This document shows, piece by piece, positions 1-12,100 of a stretch of DNA of 64,000 nucleotides. The stretch comes from Chionoecetes opilio (Eukaryota; Arthropoda; Malacostraca; Decapoda; Majidae). Each line of letters opens with the position of its first letter. Position 1 is the first letter of the stretch. The DNA lies in contig JACEEZ010012734.1 in NCBI GenBank assembly GCA_016584305.1, positions 278,501 through 342,500 on the forward strand, in the 5' to 3' direction. The translations under genes and the position numbers were made by a program. Under the pieces are notes generated by a model. It saw only the letters and a list, made by a program, of their open reading frames with translations. It did not search any database and had not been told where the DNA came from.

Positions 1-276
1 TAATATAACGTCACACTCTAATATAACGTCACACTCTAATATAACGTCACACTCTAATATAACGTCACACTCTAATATAACGTCACACTCTAATACAACG
101 TCACACTCTAATATAACGTCACACTCTAATATAACGTCACACTCTAATATAACGTCACACTCTAATATAACGTCACACTCTAATACAACGTCACACTCTA
201 ATATAACGTCACACTCTAATATAACGTCACACTCTAATATAACGTCACACTCTAATATAACGTCACACTCTAATAT
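1..276. repeat. 18-bp tandem array, about 15 copies
   Basis: Unit TAATATAACGTCACACTC, nearly identical copies, cut by the left edge. It lies in the TAF4 intron after exon 7. Each unit holds TAACGTCA, one base from the CRE palindrome. Confidence 0.95.
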
Positions 277-339
277 CTCTCACCATCTTTATCTTCCACA
301 ATAAACAAGAGAGGGGTGGCGGGGGCTGCCTTCACTAAC

Positions 340-590
340 CTATAGGAAAATTGTTTATCCTTTGCCTTGTCCTTATCTTTGGTGGGCAGCGCTTTGTTGA
401 GTGTGAGGGGCTTGACGGCGGCTGGAAGTGTGTTGGCGGCGGTGGCGGGCGGCGGGTGTGTGGCGGTGGTGGTGGAGGCCGCCGCCGTGGCTGTGGCGAC
501 GGTGGTGGTGGAGGTGGCGGCTACCATGGTGGCTGGGCTGACCTGACGTACGGCGGTCATGACAGTCTTGCCACCGGGGAGACGCACCGG
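340..590 (-). CDS. TAF4: TAF4 exon 7 (residues 536-618, last exon in window)
   Basis: 251 bases, phase 0 in and phase 2 out; acceptor CCCCCAG, donor GTTAGTG at 339. It encodes GGKTVMTAVRQVSP, an Ala/Thr tract, then a Lys/Asp-rich stretch ending KDKQFSYR. The phase-2 Arg codon and this ending fit the junction just before the acidic segment that precedes the histone fold in other TAF4 proteins. Confidence 0.88.
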
Positions 591-2451
591 CTGGGGGAGG
601 GACGGGGGGGGTGCGGTTGTAAGAGAGAAATAATGAATAAAATAAATAAATAAATAAGGTAAAGTAAGGTAAGTTAGGGTATAGGTAAGATAATAATTAA
701 GGTTAAGTAGCGTAAATTTAGGGTAATCTAATTATGAATATTTTAAGGTATGGCATAGACCACTGTATACCTGGACTGCACACGCGACAATGTTTTGAAT
801 TGCAGGGCTGCATAGGGGCCTGCGGGGTGCCCGGCAAAGAGATATAGTGGTCTATGGACTATCATATAGACTGGTTTATCAGTATATATGATATACTGTA
901 ATCTTCGTAAATGTTTGTTCTATAATATTATCAAATAAAAAACAGTAAAACAGGCTAAAGAAATGCCATTACGAGACTATGAAGAAATATGCATGAACTT
1001 AATATTCACTTAACTCTTCGCCATTTAAAACTTTGCCAGTCAACTTTTATCATGAAGGGTATCAATAGAAGCGCAATTTTATTAGCTTTCCATTGCTATA
1101 TTTCGTTGTCTGATAAATTAATTAGAACCATGCATAAATTAGCATTAAATAAATAAATAAATAAAATCATGAATCGGGTTATTTTCCCGATTGATGATGT
1201 TATTTATTTACTTATATATTTCGTTTTCTGATAAATGAATTAGTACCATGTATAAATTAGCGTTGACTAAATAAATAACCTCATCAATCGGGAGAATTAC
1301 CTGATTGATGATTTTATTTATTTAGTTAATGCTAATTTATGCATGGTTTTAATTCATTTATCAGATAACGAAATATAGCAATGGAAAGCTAATAAAATTG
1401 CGCTTCTATTGATACCCTTCATGATAAAAGTTGACTCGCAAAGTTTTAAATGGCGAAGAGTTGAAGTGAATATTAGTTCATGCATATTTCTTCAGAGTCT
1501 CGTAATGGCATTTCTTTAGCGTGTTTAAATTTTTTATTTGATAATATTATAGAACAAACATTTACGAAGATTACAGTATACCATATATACTGATAAACCA
1601 GTCTATATGATAGTTCATAGACCACTATATCTCTTTTAGAACAAACATTTACGAAGATTATAGTATATCATACATACTGATAAACCAATCTATATGATCC
1701 GTATATATATACATGAATCCGAGCGGCCCTCCGACTTCAGCCCCTTGTGCGACAGGCCGATATTCCGTGCGCAGTCCAGGTATACAGTGGTCTATGGGTG
1801 TGGCTACGGTAAGGCAAATTTAAGGTTAAGTAAGAGAGAGAGACCCAAGGAACAGGCATCACCAAAGATCAAACAAAAAGATAATGGTGATAAAGATATA
1901 ATATTCACCATAATATTGTGGTGAATTGTGGCGACTATAATGGTATCTTAAGTGGCATACAAAAAAAAAAAAATACAAAAAAAATAATACTAATAATTAT
2001 AGTTTGGTATAGGGTACAGAGTCATTGTGGTGACTTCCAAGAGCCCAGTACTCACCGTCACCATCCTGGATGGCGCGGCGGTGGGGGTGGCGGCGGGGAG
2101 GGGCGGCCGCTGCACCATGGTGGCGGTGGCGGCGACCTGTGACGGGGCAACCATCCTCACCGTGCCGGAGGTGGTGGGAGCGCCAGGCCGCCCCACAGGC
2201 ATCTGTCGGGGAGGCGTGGGGGATCAGGGGATGTATAATTGTTTTAATAATTTTAATAACTGGATGTGTAATTGTTTTAATAATTTTAATAACTGGATGT
2301 GTTTTTGTTTTAATAATTGTAATAACTGGATGTGTAATTGTTTTAATAATTGTAATACAGTAAAACCCTTATAACTCGGCACGATAGGGGCTCTGGCCCT
2401 TGCCGAGTTATTCAATGTGCCGAGTTATTCAATGTCCTCCTCTGATATGGG

Positions 2452-2487
<36 letters not shown>

Positions 2488-3697
2488 AAATACAGTACTG
2501 TAAAAGCATAAAAACTACACTTACCAATGAACGGGTAGAATGTGCTGGATTTGATATCAAACTCAGCACAAATAGCAAGCATGCATGCACCTGCATCCAT
2601 GCTTGCCAGCACTTTCACCTTTTCCTGCAGGCGCAGGCTCTTCAATTTCATTCCCTTCCTGCTGGAGACACCCTTGCGTGATGGAGCGGACATCTTGATA
2701 TACAGTACTGTATGATGTAATCCCAAAACACCTAAAATAGGTGGCAAATTAAGCAAAGATCGGGAACCAGTGCGTAGGCTGAGCCGTGTTTTTGTCGTCC
2801 AAGCACCGTCCTGGATTACGAATCCCAATCCAATAACACTTGCTGAAATGTGTGTTATACTACTCTGTGATATTGTTGGCAATGTTTTGCATTGATTATT
2901 ATTTCGGCTCCTACCAAGCTTGTTGTGTTTTTGAAGCAGAAACCAATCCTTTTTCAATTTCGACAAAAAACGGAATTCGTATCCAAGACTGCTTTGACGA
3001 CATAAACACGGCTCAGCAGCTGACAGCCTACACGCTGGTTCCCGACCTTTGCTTTACTTTGCCACCTATTTTACGTGTTTTGGGATTACATCATACAGTA
3101 CTGTATTTCAAGATGTCAGCTCCATCACGCAAGGGTGTCTCCAGCAGGAAGGGAATGAAATTGAAGAGCCTGAGCCTGCAGGAAAGGGTCAAAAGGACAA
3201 AAATACGACTTTATGCGACTGAGGATATGCAGAGTGTAAGCGAAGAGATGCAGTTATAACATCAATATGCCGAGATACATTATTTTTTGCCAACTTTCTG
3301 TTTACATGTTCACAGAAGAGGTTGTGAGGGCATGATATGCCGAGTGAAAACCATGAGATGCAGTTTAGGTGAGGCGGTAGCAGAGTGGTTAGCGTCACCG
3401 AGTGGCGTTCTCGAAGACCCGAGTTCGATCCCGAGTGAGACCCATAAATCCACTTGAAATCTTTTTGCACCGTCGAGTGGCCTAAGAACACCCACATTCC
3501 CTGTCCATTAACTCTACCTTCGACTGTGAGTGCATGGGAGGACACAGGGGGGCGGCATGAGCCTCTAATCACAGGCGTCACTATAACAATCCTGCCTGCG
3601 CCACCACGGGCGAGGGCCAACCATCACAGCCCTTGAGTGAGCCTCCAGGGCCTATCATTCCACCCCTGGAGCTCACTGCCTACATGTGCTATGGGCA

Positions 3698-3781
<84 letters not shown>

Positions 3782-6700
3782 GGTGGGTGGGTGGGTGAAA
3801 AAAAAAAAAAAAAAAAAAACCTAGTCTTTGCCATGCCGAGTTATATCAAATTCCGAGTTATACAGTGCCGAGTTATAAGGGTTTTACTGTAACTGAATGT
3901 GTAATTGTTTTAATAATTGTAATAACTGGATGTGCAATTGTTTTAATAATTGCAATAACTGGGTGTGTAATTGTTTTAATAATTGTAATAACTGGATGTG
4001 TAGTTGTTTTAATAATTGTAATAACTGGATGTGTAATTGTTTTAATAATTGTAATAACTGGATGTGTAATTGTTTTAATAACTGTAATAACTGGATGTGT
4101 AATTGTTTTTAATTAACAAGTTCTAATTTTTTGTGTTTACTTATGATTGCTTGAAATTAAGTGTACCTAACTGAAATTGTGGTCAATAAATACTTACTAA
4201 CTATAATCGCCATACGGTAAGTTGACGAAAACTGGGGCCCCTCACTCCCCTGAATGCACGGGACTGGCTGAGGTGTTGGGGCTTTAGGGCGGAACTTGGA
4301 GTAAGACATTCTCACCCAACACCTCAGCCAATCCCCCGCATTCGGAAGTGAGGGGAGGTAGAGCAGGGTTCCTACATCCTTCACCATTCCTGTATCCTTC
4401 AGCACACCACCACACAGCCTAAACCAAGCCTCACATCCTTCTATATTCTTCACCACACAAGCACCACATCCTTCACAACACCACAGCGTCACCTCGTGTG
4501 GTGCGAGGGGCCACTCACCTTAGGTACGACGGTGGTGACGCCGGAGACGGGACTGACGGTGGTGAAGGGAGGCGGCCGCACGCCCTCTATGGTGAGCTCG
4601 TGCTTGGCCAGGGAGAGGCGGAGGTACGGCAAGGTTTTCTGGGGATAGGGAGAGACGGGCGGTCAGTAGGGGAAGGTTAGAGGTTTGTCCTATGTAAATT
4701 CAACCCCAAATAAACTGTATTCTTCAAAACCAAACAAACTTCCGGCAAAACACACTCGGCAATTATTTTCACTTTGCATCCCTTTTTTCTCTCATCTATT
4801 TTTTCCCTTTTAAATCCTTTCTTTCTCTTCATCCCTATCTTGGTCTTCACTTCCTTTTCACAACCTTCTACACATGACCTAGACATCTTCTTCATCATTT
4901 TCTCATCCATCTTCCAACTCATCCTCTTTACATCCTCTCTCCCGGCAAAGCACACCCACACACAAAACACACACCAACACCACCTGTCTCTCCTGGCAAA
5001 ACACACACACCCCTGTCTCTCCTGGCAAAACACACACACCCCTGTCTCTCCCGGCAAAACACACACACCCCTGTCTCTCCTGGCAAAACACACACACCCC
5101 TGTCTCTCCCGGCAAAACACACACACCCCTGTCTCTCCCGGCAAAACACACACACCCCTGTCTCTCCCGGCAAAACACACACACCCCTGTCTCTCCTGGC
5201 AAAACACACACACCCCTGTCTCTCCTGGCAAAACACACACACCCCTGTCTCTCCCGGCAAAACACACACACCCCTGTCTCTCCTGGCAAAACACACACAC
5301 CCCTGTCTCTCCTGGCAAAACACACACACCCGTCTCTCCCGGCAAAACACACACACCCCTGTCTCTCCTGGCAAAACACACACACCCCTGTCTCTCCTGG
5401 CAAAACACACACACCCCTGTCTCTCCCGGCAAAACACACACACCCCTGTCTCTCCTGGCAAAACACACACACACCCCTGTCTCTCCTGGCAAAACACACA
5501 CACCCCTGTCTCTCCCGGCAAAAACACACACACACCTGTCTCTCCTGGCAAAACACACACACACCCCTGTCTCTCCTGGCAAAACACACACACACCCCTG
5601 TCTCTCCTGGCAAAACACACACACCCCTGTCTCTCCTGGCAAAACACACACACCCCTGTCTCTCCCGGCAAAACACACACACACCCCTGTCTCTCCCGGC
5701 AAAACACACACACACCTGTCTCTCCTGGCAAAACACACACACACCTGTCTCTCCCGGCAAAACACACACACACACTGTCTCTCCTGGCAAAACACACACA
5801 CCCCTGTCTCTCCCGGCAAAAACACACACACCCTGTCTCTCCTGGCAAAACACACACACCCCTGTCTCTCCCGGCAAAACACACACACCCCTGTCTCTCC
5901 TGGCAAAACACACACACCCCTGTCTCTCCCGGCAAAACACACACACACCCCTGTCTCTCCTGGCAAAACACACACACCCCTGTCTCTCCTGGCAAAACAC
6001 ACACACACCCCTGTCTCTCCCGGCAAAACACACACACACCCCTGTCTCTCCCGGCAAAACACACCAACACCCACCTGTCTCTCCTGGCAAAACACACACA
6101 CACACACCCCTGTCTCTCCCGGCAAAACACACACACACCCGTCTCTCCCGGCAAAACACACACACCCGTCTCTCCTGGCAAAACACACACCAACACCCAC
6201 CTGTCTCTCCTGGCAAAACACACACCAACACCCACCTGTCTCTCCTGGCAAAACCACACACCAACACCCACCTGTCTCTCCTGGCAAAACACACACCAAC
6301 ACCCACCTGTCTCTCCTGGCAAAACACACACCAACACCCACCTGTCTCTCCTGGCAAAACACACACCAACACCCACCTGTCTCTCCCGGCAAAACACACA
6401 CCAACACCCACCTGTCTCTCCCGGCAAAACACACACACACCCGTCTCTCCCGGCAAAACACACACACACCTGTCTCTCCCGGCAAAACACACACACCCCT
6501 GTCTCTCCCCCCAAAACCCACACATCCGTTCTTCCTCTCCCACCCATCAACCCCCACAAGACCCACCTTGAGGAAGGGCACGAGGCATGGCTGCGGGGAG
6601 GAGTTGAGGTCCTTTTGCAGCTCCTCGGTGAAGGCCTCGGGCTCCACCCTGCCATCTATCAGGCCCTGGATGAGGGTGCGCACGTTACGGGCCACCGGCG

Positions 6701-8858
6701 CACGCTGCTCACTCGCCAGCTTCAGGAGGGTCGCCAGGAAGTTTTTGCATTTCGTTTTTGCGGATTCTGCCGATATGGTTTGCTGTGGGCGAAAAGGACG
6801 GCATGATTGGTTACCTTAATTTTTTTTTTTCTGGATTATCTTTTTCTTGAGGTTTGTGATAGTGAAGAAAATATGATTAAGATACAGAACAGCCTTAAAA
6901 GTGAAGGAATGACGAGAGTGGTAACCTTTTTTCTATGAGCTTTTTGACAGTGAAGAAAACATTAATCATGACTGGTTACTTTTTTTTGTTTTTTGCCAGT
7001 GATGAAAATGTGAGTAGTATATAGAATAGCCTTAATAGTGATGGTCTTGACTATCACAGTTTTATCTGCTGTCAAGAACAAGGCCACACATACCATGAAA
7101 ACTCGGGAACACCCTAGATATAAGAGTACAAAAATAAATAACGCAAGGACCAGTAAGAAGAGTAAACAAAAACATGAACAAGAAAATAGCAAGCAAAACA
7201 AAACAATAACAAGAACAAGGCTAAAAAGACCATTAAAACAGGAACACCCATGATAAAAATAGAGCAAAAAAAAAAAAAAAAAAAAAATGCAAGGACCAGT
7301 AATAAGCGAAAAAAAAAGAAAAAAAAAATACAGTAAGCAAAACAAAACAGAAAACGGAATACAGTAAAACACTAAACAGAATATATACAGTATACACTAA
7401 AATGATCCTTACCGAGCCAACCGAAGAGGCCTGGGTTTGCTGTGTGGCGGGGGTGGGCGTGGCGGAGGTGGGCTGTGTGGTGACGACTGTGGTACCCGCC
7501 ACGGTGCTGCCGGGGGTGATGGCGACGGTGGCGGGCGTGGAGATGGCTGTGACGGCCTGGGTGGCTATGGAGGTGGTGGTGGTGTTGGAGGACAGGGCCA
7601 CTGTGTTCTGGGGGGGGCAGGGGGTAACAATGCCTTAGTGACTTGTGACGCTCCCCTGTGGTGTTGGTCGCTATGTAACTAGTGGTGAGTACAGTGGAGG
7701 TACAGTGGAGAGCTTGAGAAAAAGTTATTCGTATATTTGATTTATTTCTATTCGTATGTTTGAAGAAAAATTTATATGTTTGATAAAGATATTCGTATGT
7801 TTGAAAAAAAGTTATTCGTACGTAAGTTATTGGTATGTTTCTGAAAAAGTTATTCGTACGTAAGTTATTCGCATGTTTCCGAAAAAGTTATTCGTATTTT
7901 AGTCTATGAAATCAGTATCATCTTTAATGGCCAAAATTAACTAATATTTGTGGATCTATTCTTAATCTATCAACAAAATGCTAAGAAAGGCAAGAGTTCT
8001 AAAAAATTATCTGAACATATCACATGAACAGATTTTACTTTCAGAATATAATCAGATTTTACTTTCAGAATATAATCAGATTTTACTTTCAGAATATAAT
8101 CAGATTTTACTTTCAGAATATAATCAGATTTTACTTTCAGAATATAATCAGATTTTACTTTCAGAATATAATCAGATTTTACTTTCAGAATATAATCAGA
8201 TTTTACTTTCAGAATATAATCAGATTTTACTTTCAGAATATGAATCAGATTTTACTTTCAGAATATAATCAGATTTTACTTGCAGAATATAATCAGATTT
8301 TACTTTCAGAATATAATCAGATTTTACTTTCAGAATATAATCAGATTTTACTTTCAGAATATAATCAATTTTACTTTCAGAATATAATCAGATTTTACTT
8401 TCAGAATATAATCAGATTTTACTTTAAGTCTAATAGTTGCAGTAAAAAAAAAAAAAAAAAGGTAAATACTGACCTAATATCAAAGTCCCTACAAATCACA
8501 ATAACAAAATTAATCACAAAAAAAATATTAACTTAGAATATATATCAATTTTAACATAAGAAATAACAAATTTTACGTTTGCAAATATAATCAATACTTT
8601 GAATCAAGTCATAAAAAAAAAAAAAAATAAATTACTGACTAATATCTGTCCCTCATACATAAAAAAAAATGGAAAGACTACATTAAACCTTATATAATGA
8701 AAAAGAAATGGAGAAGAAGAAATCAAAGAAAGTGACGTAGGAGAAAAAATATAAAACGATGAAGAAGTATACACAACAAAGAAATAGAGAGAATAGAAAG
8801 ATTGACTACATGACAAAAAAATGGAAAGACTACAAAAAACCTTAAGTAATGAAGAGAG

Positions 8859-8912
<54 letters not shown>

Positions 8913-8985
8913 AGGAGAGAGAAGAGGAGAGAGAGAGAGGGGAACAGGAAAAAAAATGGAAATACTACAAAAAACCCAAAGTAAT

Positions 8986-9051
<66 letters not shown>

Positions 9052-9097
9052 CAGGAAAAAATGGAAATACTACAAAAACCAGTAATGAGAGAGAGAG

Positions 9098-9147
<50 letters not shown>

Positions 9148-12100
9148 CACTAAGAGATCAAACAAAAAGATAATAGTGATAAAGATGAGGATAGAATAGG
9201 CAATTAACTAAAGGCTTGAATATAGAGAGAGAATACTAATGATGATAACAGGAGAGGTAATTCATGATAATAAATTGCTTTCCCGTAATAATTATAGAAA
9301 TTTCATGGATGTAAATATAAACAAGAAGATCATCCTGTGAATCAAATACAAGTGTTATCTGAAGGCCGTGTCACATAGCGATATTTTCCGGCATCCTTTG
9401 ATATTTTGCAACCATTTGATGCCCGTAGTGGTGGCATAAAAGGCGCGTTTCGGCTACGAGCATCTTCTACTGGCATCTTCCGGAACTCACAACCAAAACA
9501 AACACTACGGATCGTGCAAGAAGATTTGTCTGGCTGCTATGGTGTTTGTTTTGGTCGTGGGTCCCGGATGATGCTCGTAGCCGAAACGCCGCGTGACGAC
9601 GGGCGATTTTTTGCCACCACTACGGGCATCAAAATACTAAAAGATGCCGTAAAATATCCCCATGTGACACGGCCTTAAGTAAGAGAAGCAGGCAATGTAG
9701 TAATATTAGGTTACTTCCAATTCAATATCTAAACACTACTAGTTTCACCAATGGTCAAAATACCTTTCATAGACCAGAGAGCTTATCATAAACATACTTA
9801 AAAGTAGGAAATCATACATACCCTCTTATGCATACCTAGACAAGGCTACTGAAAGGAGTCGTTTTAACTACAAACTACGCAATAGTAATAGTAATAACCA
9901 CAACAATGATGATAATAGTAATAATAATAACAGACAGCATTCTCATTCATATATTATTTACATGCAACATCCACATTAATAATCACAGACATTCCAAGAT
10001 AAACATTTAGCACAGTTCCCCCACAAGACCAAGCCAATCAAAGAAAACGGAGGCAGGTTGCAAGAGGCGGAGAAAATAAGTTGCATTTCAGACCCTCAGA
10101 TTATACAGCATACAAACCACTATGACCTCTAAAGTATATGACAGGAAGGTTCATTATTAGAAGCAATGCAGAGACAAGTGTGTTTATATAGCGAGCTTAA
10201 AATGGTGTCTTTATGAAGCTTTGGCATGCATAGTATAGGAGAATAGGGACTTGTTTATAATTGTTCAGTGTTTGCTATGCTTGAGTGGGGTGTTGGGTAG
10301 AGGGTTCACTACTAGTTCAGTGTTTGCTATGCTTGAGTGGGGTGTTGGGTAGAGGGTTCACTACTAGTTCAGTGTTTGCTATGCTTGAGTGTGGTGTTGG
10401 GTAGAGGGTTCACTACTAGTTCAGTGTTTGCTATGCTTGAGTGGGGTGTTGGGTAGAGGGTTCACTACTAGTTCAGTGTTTGCTATGCTTGAGTGGGGTG
10501 TTGGGTAGAGGGTTTATGGACAGTGGTAATTATCTTGTTCCTCTGGTAATAATCTCTATAGATATCTATGTTGGGAAGCAAAGAATGAACATAACAAGAA
10601 TAAGAGTTTATTCAAGGCAGTTCTCTAAGCCAAGGCAATTAAATGTACTAGGATGAGGGAAGACAGAGCTGAGGCAAATAATAGTTAGGAGTTTATAAAT
10701 ACTCTCTGTAGGAGGTAAGGAGGAATAAAGGGAAGGAGAGGACAGGTAGGAAGGCAAAGAAGGGATGTGTGAGGGCATAAGTGTCATGGATTTAAAAGGT
10801 ACAAAAGCGGATACAAAATTAGGTAAGACTGTTTGAAGGTCCAGGCATGTGTGTGTCTGTGTCTGTGTAGTTGTAGGGAGGTCTCAAGGTACAAATGGAT
10901 GCTACTGGGATATTTATAGGGTCTATCAGGGTACACAGGGATGGAAAAAAGACTAGAGAGAACTACGCATGGGTGAGTAAGCGGCGCGGTTACCCTAAGG
11001 CTACGGAGAGGGTACGTGTGTGTGTGTGTGGAGGGTGTGTGTCTGTGTTGTGAGGGAGGGACATACACTGGCTTGTGGGTGGAGGAGGATGGCTGTGGAC
11101 CGTGCTCCGGATGGCGCCATCACGGACCTCACTGCCACCGACCCCGCCTGGGTGATGCAACACAAGAAACACTATGAAGCAAGGCACACACACACACACA
11201 CACACACAGCGGGGGAGGAGGAGGGTATGGAGGAGGAGGTGGGGATCTCATGAAGATCCGCAACCCCAGCTATTTTTGGGGTGGCCGATCTTCATGTGGG
11301 TGAGAGTAGTTTGATAACTCAGTTAGGTTACGTTACATAACCAATGTCCAGGATAGGTTAGTGAACTAGTGGGGGTTCTGGGGGTTAGTGAACTAGTGGG
11401 GGCTTCTGGGGGGGCACAGCCCCTGTTAGGTCACCCCTAAAATAGGTGGGGTGACAGATCTTCCTGAGATACGGATGTGATGGAAACTGCAGTACTGGTA
11501 ATGGGAGGACAAGATAGGTGAAAGGAGGTCATAGGAAAGATAAGAAATGTAGAGTAGGAATATGAAGGTAAGGAAAGGACTAAGGGCAGGGGTCAGGGGT
11601 CAGGGATGAGGTTACCATCGGCCCCTAGCACACACAGGAGACAGGGTGCAGGTGTTAGGGTGCTAGACACACACACACACACACGTATGTACAGTGACTG
11701 GAGGCCCCCAAGGAGGGAGAGGTGGGTGGGGTGACAGGTAAGGTGGGTGGGTGGTTCCTGAAACAATCAAGCGACAGTGAAACAAAGACTACTGAGCCAC
11801 ACCTTAGCCACACCTGAACCCCAAGGTGCCGCACCTTCACAGCTCTCTCTTTATTAATACTTCTTTTGTTACCTTGATTTACAGATTTCTTTACAGTTTA
11901 TTAGAGAGTATTAATTTCTTCCCTCAACAATACAAAACCACCGCTCTCTTTATCAATTGTTCTCTCTCTCTCTCTCCAAAAACACCATCTCTCTCTTTAT
12001 CAATGTATCTTTTGCTGTCTATATTTAGGTTCAACAATACAAAACAGTCCAAAAACACGACCATTCTCTTTATCTATGGATCTTTTGTTGTCTTGAGATT

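Larger units (their letters stand above)
2358..3889. mobile_element. Defective pogo/Tigger-like transposon with TA target duplication
   Basis: Terminal inverted repeats CAGTAAAACCCTTATAACTC (2358) and its complement ending 3889, with TA on both sides (2356-2357, 3890-3891). On the minus strand from about 2693 to 2530 it encodes the start of a Tigger/CENPB-type transposase (MSAPSRKGVSSRKG, then LQEKVKVLASMDAGA). A second, head-to-head copy of that region lies on the plus strand from 3113, so arms 2626-2795 and 3005-3182 form a palindrome. No intact transposase. A SINE, a GT run and poly-A tracts have since entered it. Confidence 0.88.

Noticed and set aside
2412..3259. Intact pogo/Tigger transposase gene
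   Set aside because: Only the N-terminal part is recognisable, present twice head-to-head; no DDE catalytic domain is present before the element ends.
4677..6819. Open frames of 546-681 codons on both strands
   Set aside because: They are produced by the 30-bp CA-rich repeat, whose length keeps several frames open at once; no start context, domain or codon signal beyond the TAF4 exon.
8024..8536. CRISPR-like regular 24-bp repeat and its 170-codon frame
   Set aside because: Direct tandem repeat without unique spacers in a eukaryotic intron; neither CRISPR nor gene.
9406..9678. A 90-codon gene in the 315-bp palindrome
   Set aside because: The frame is contained in a MITE, reads through its inverted arms, and matches no known family.
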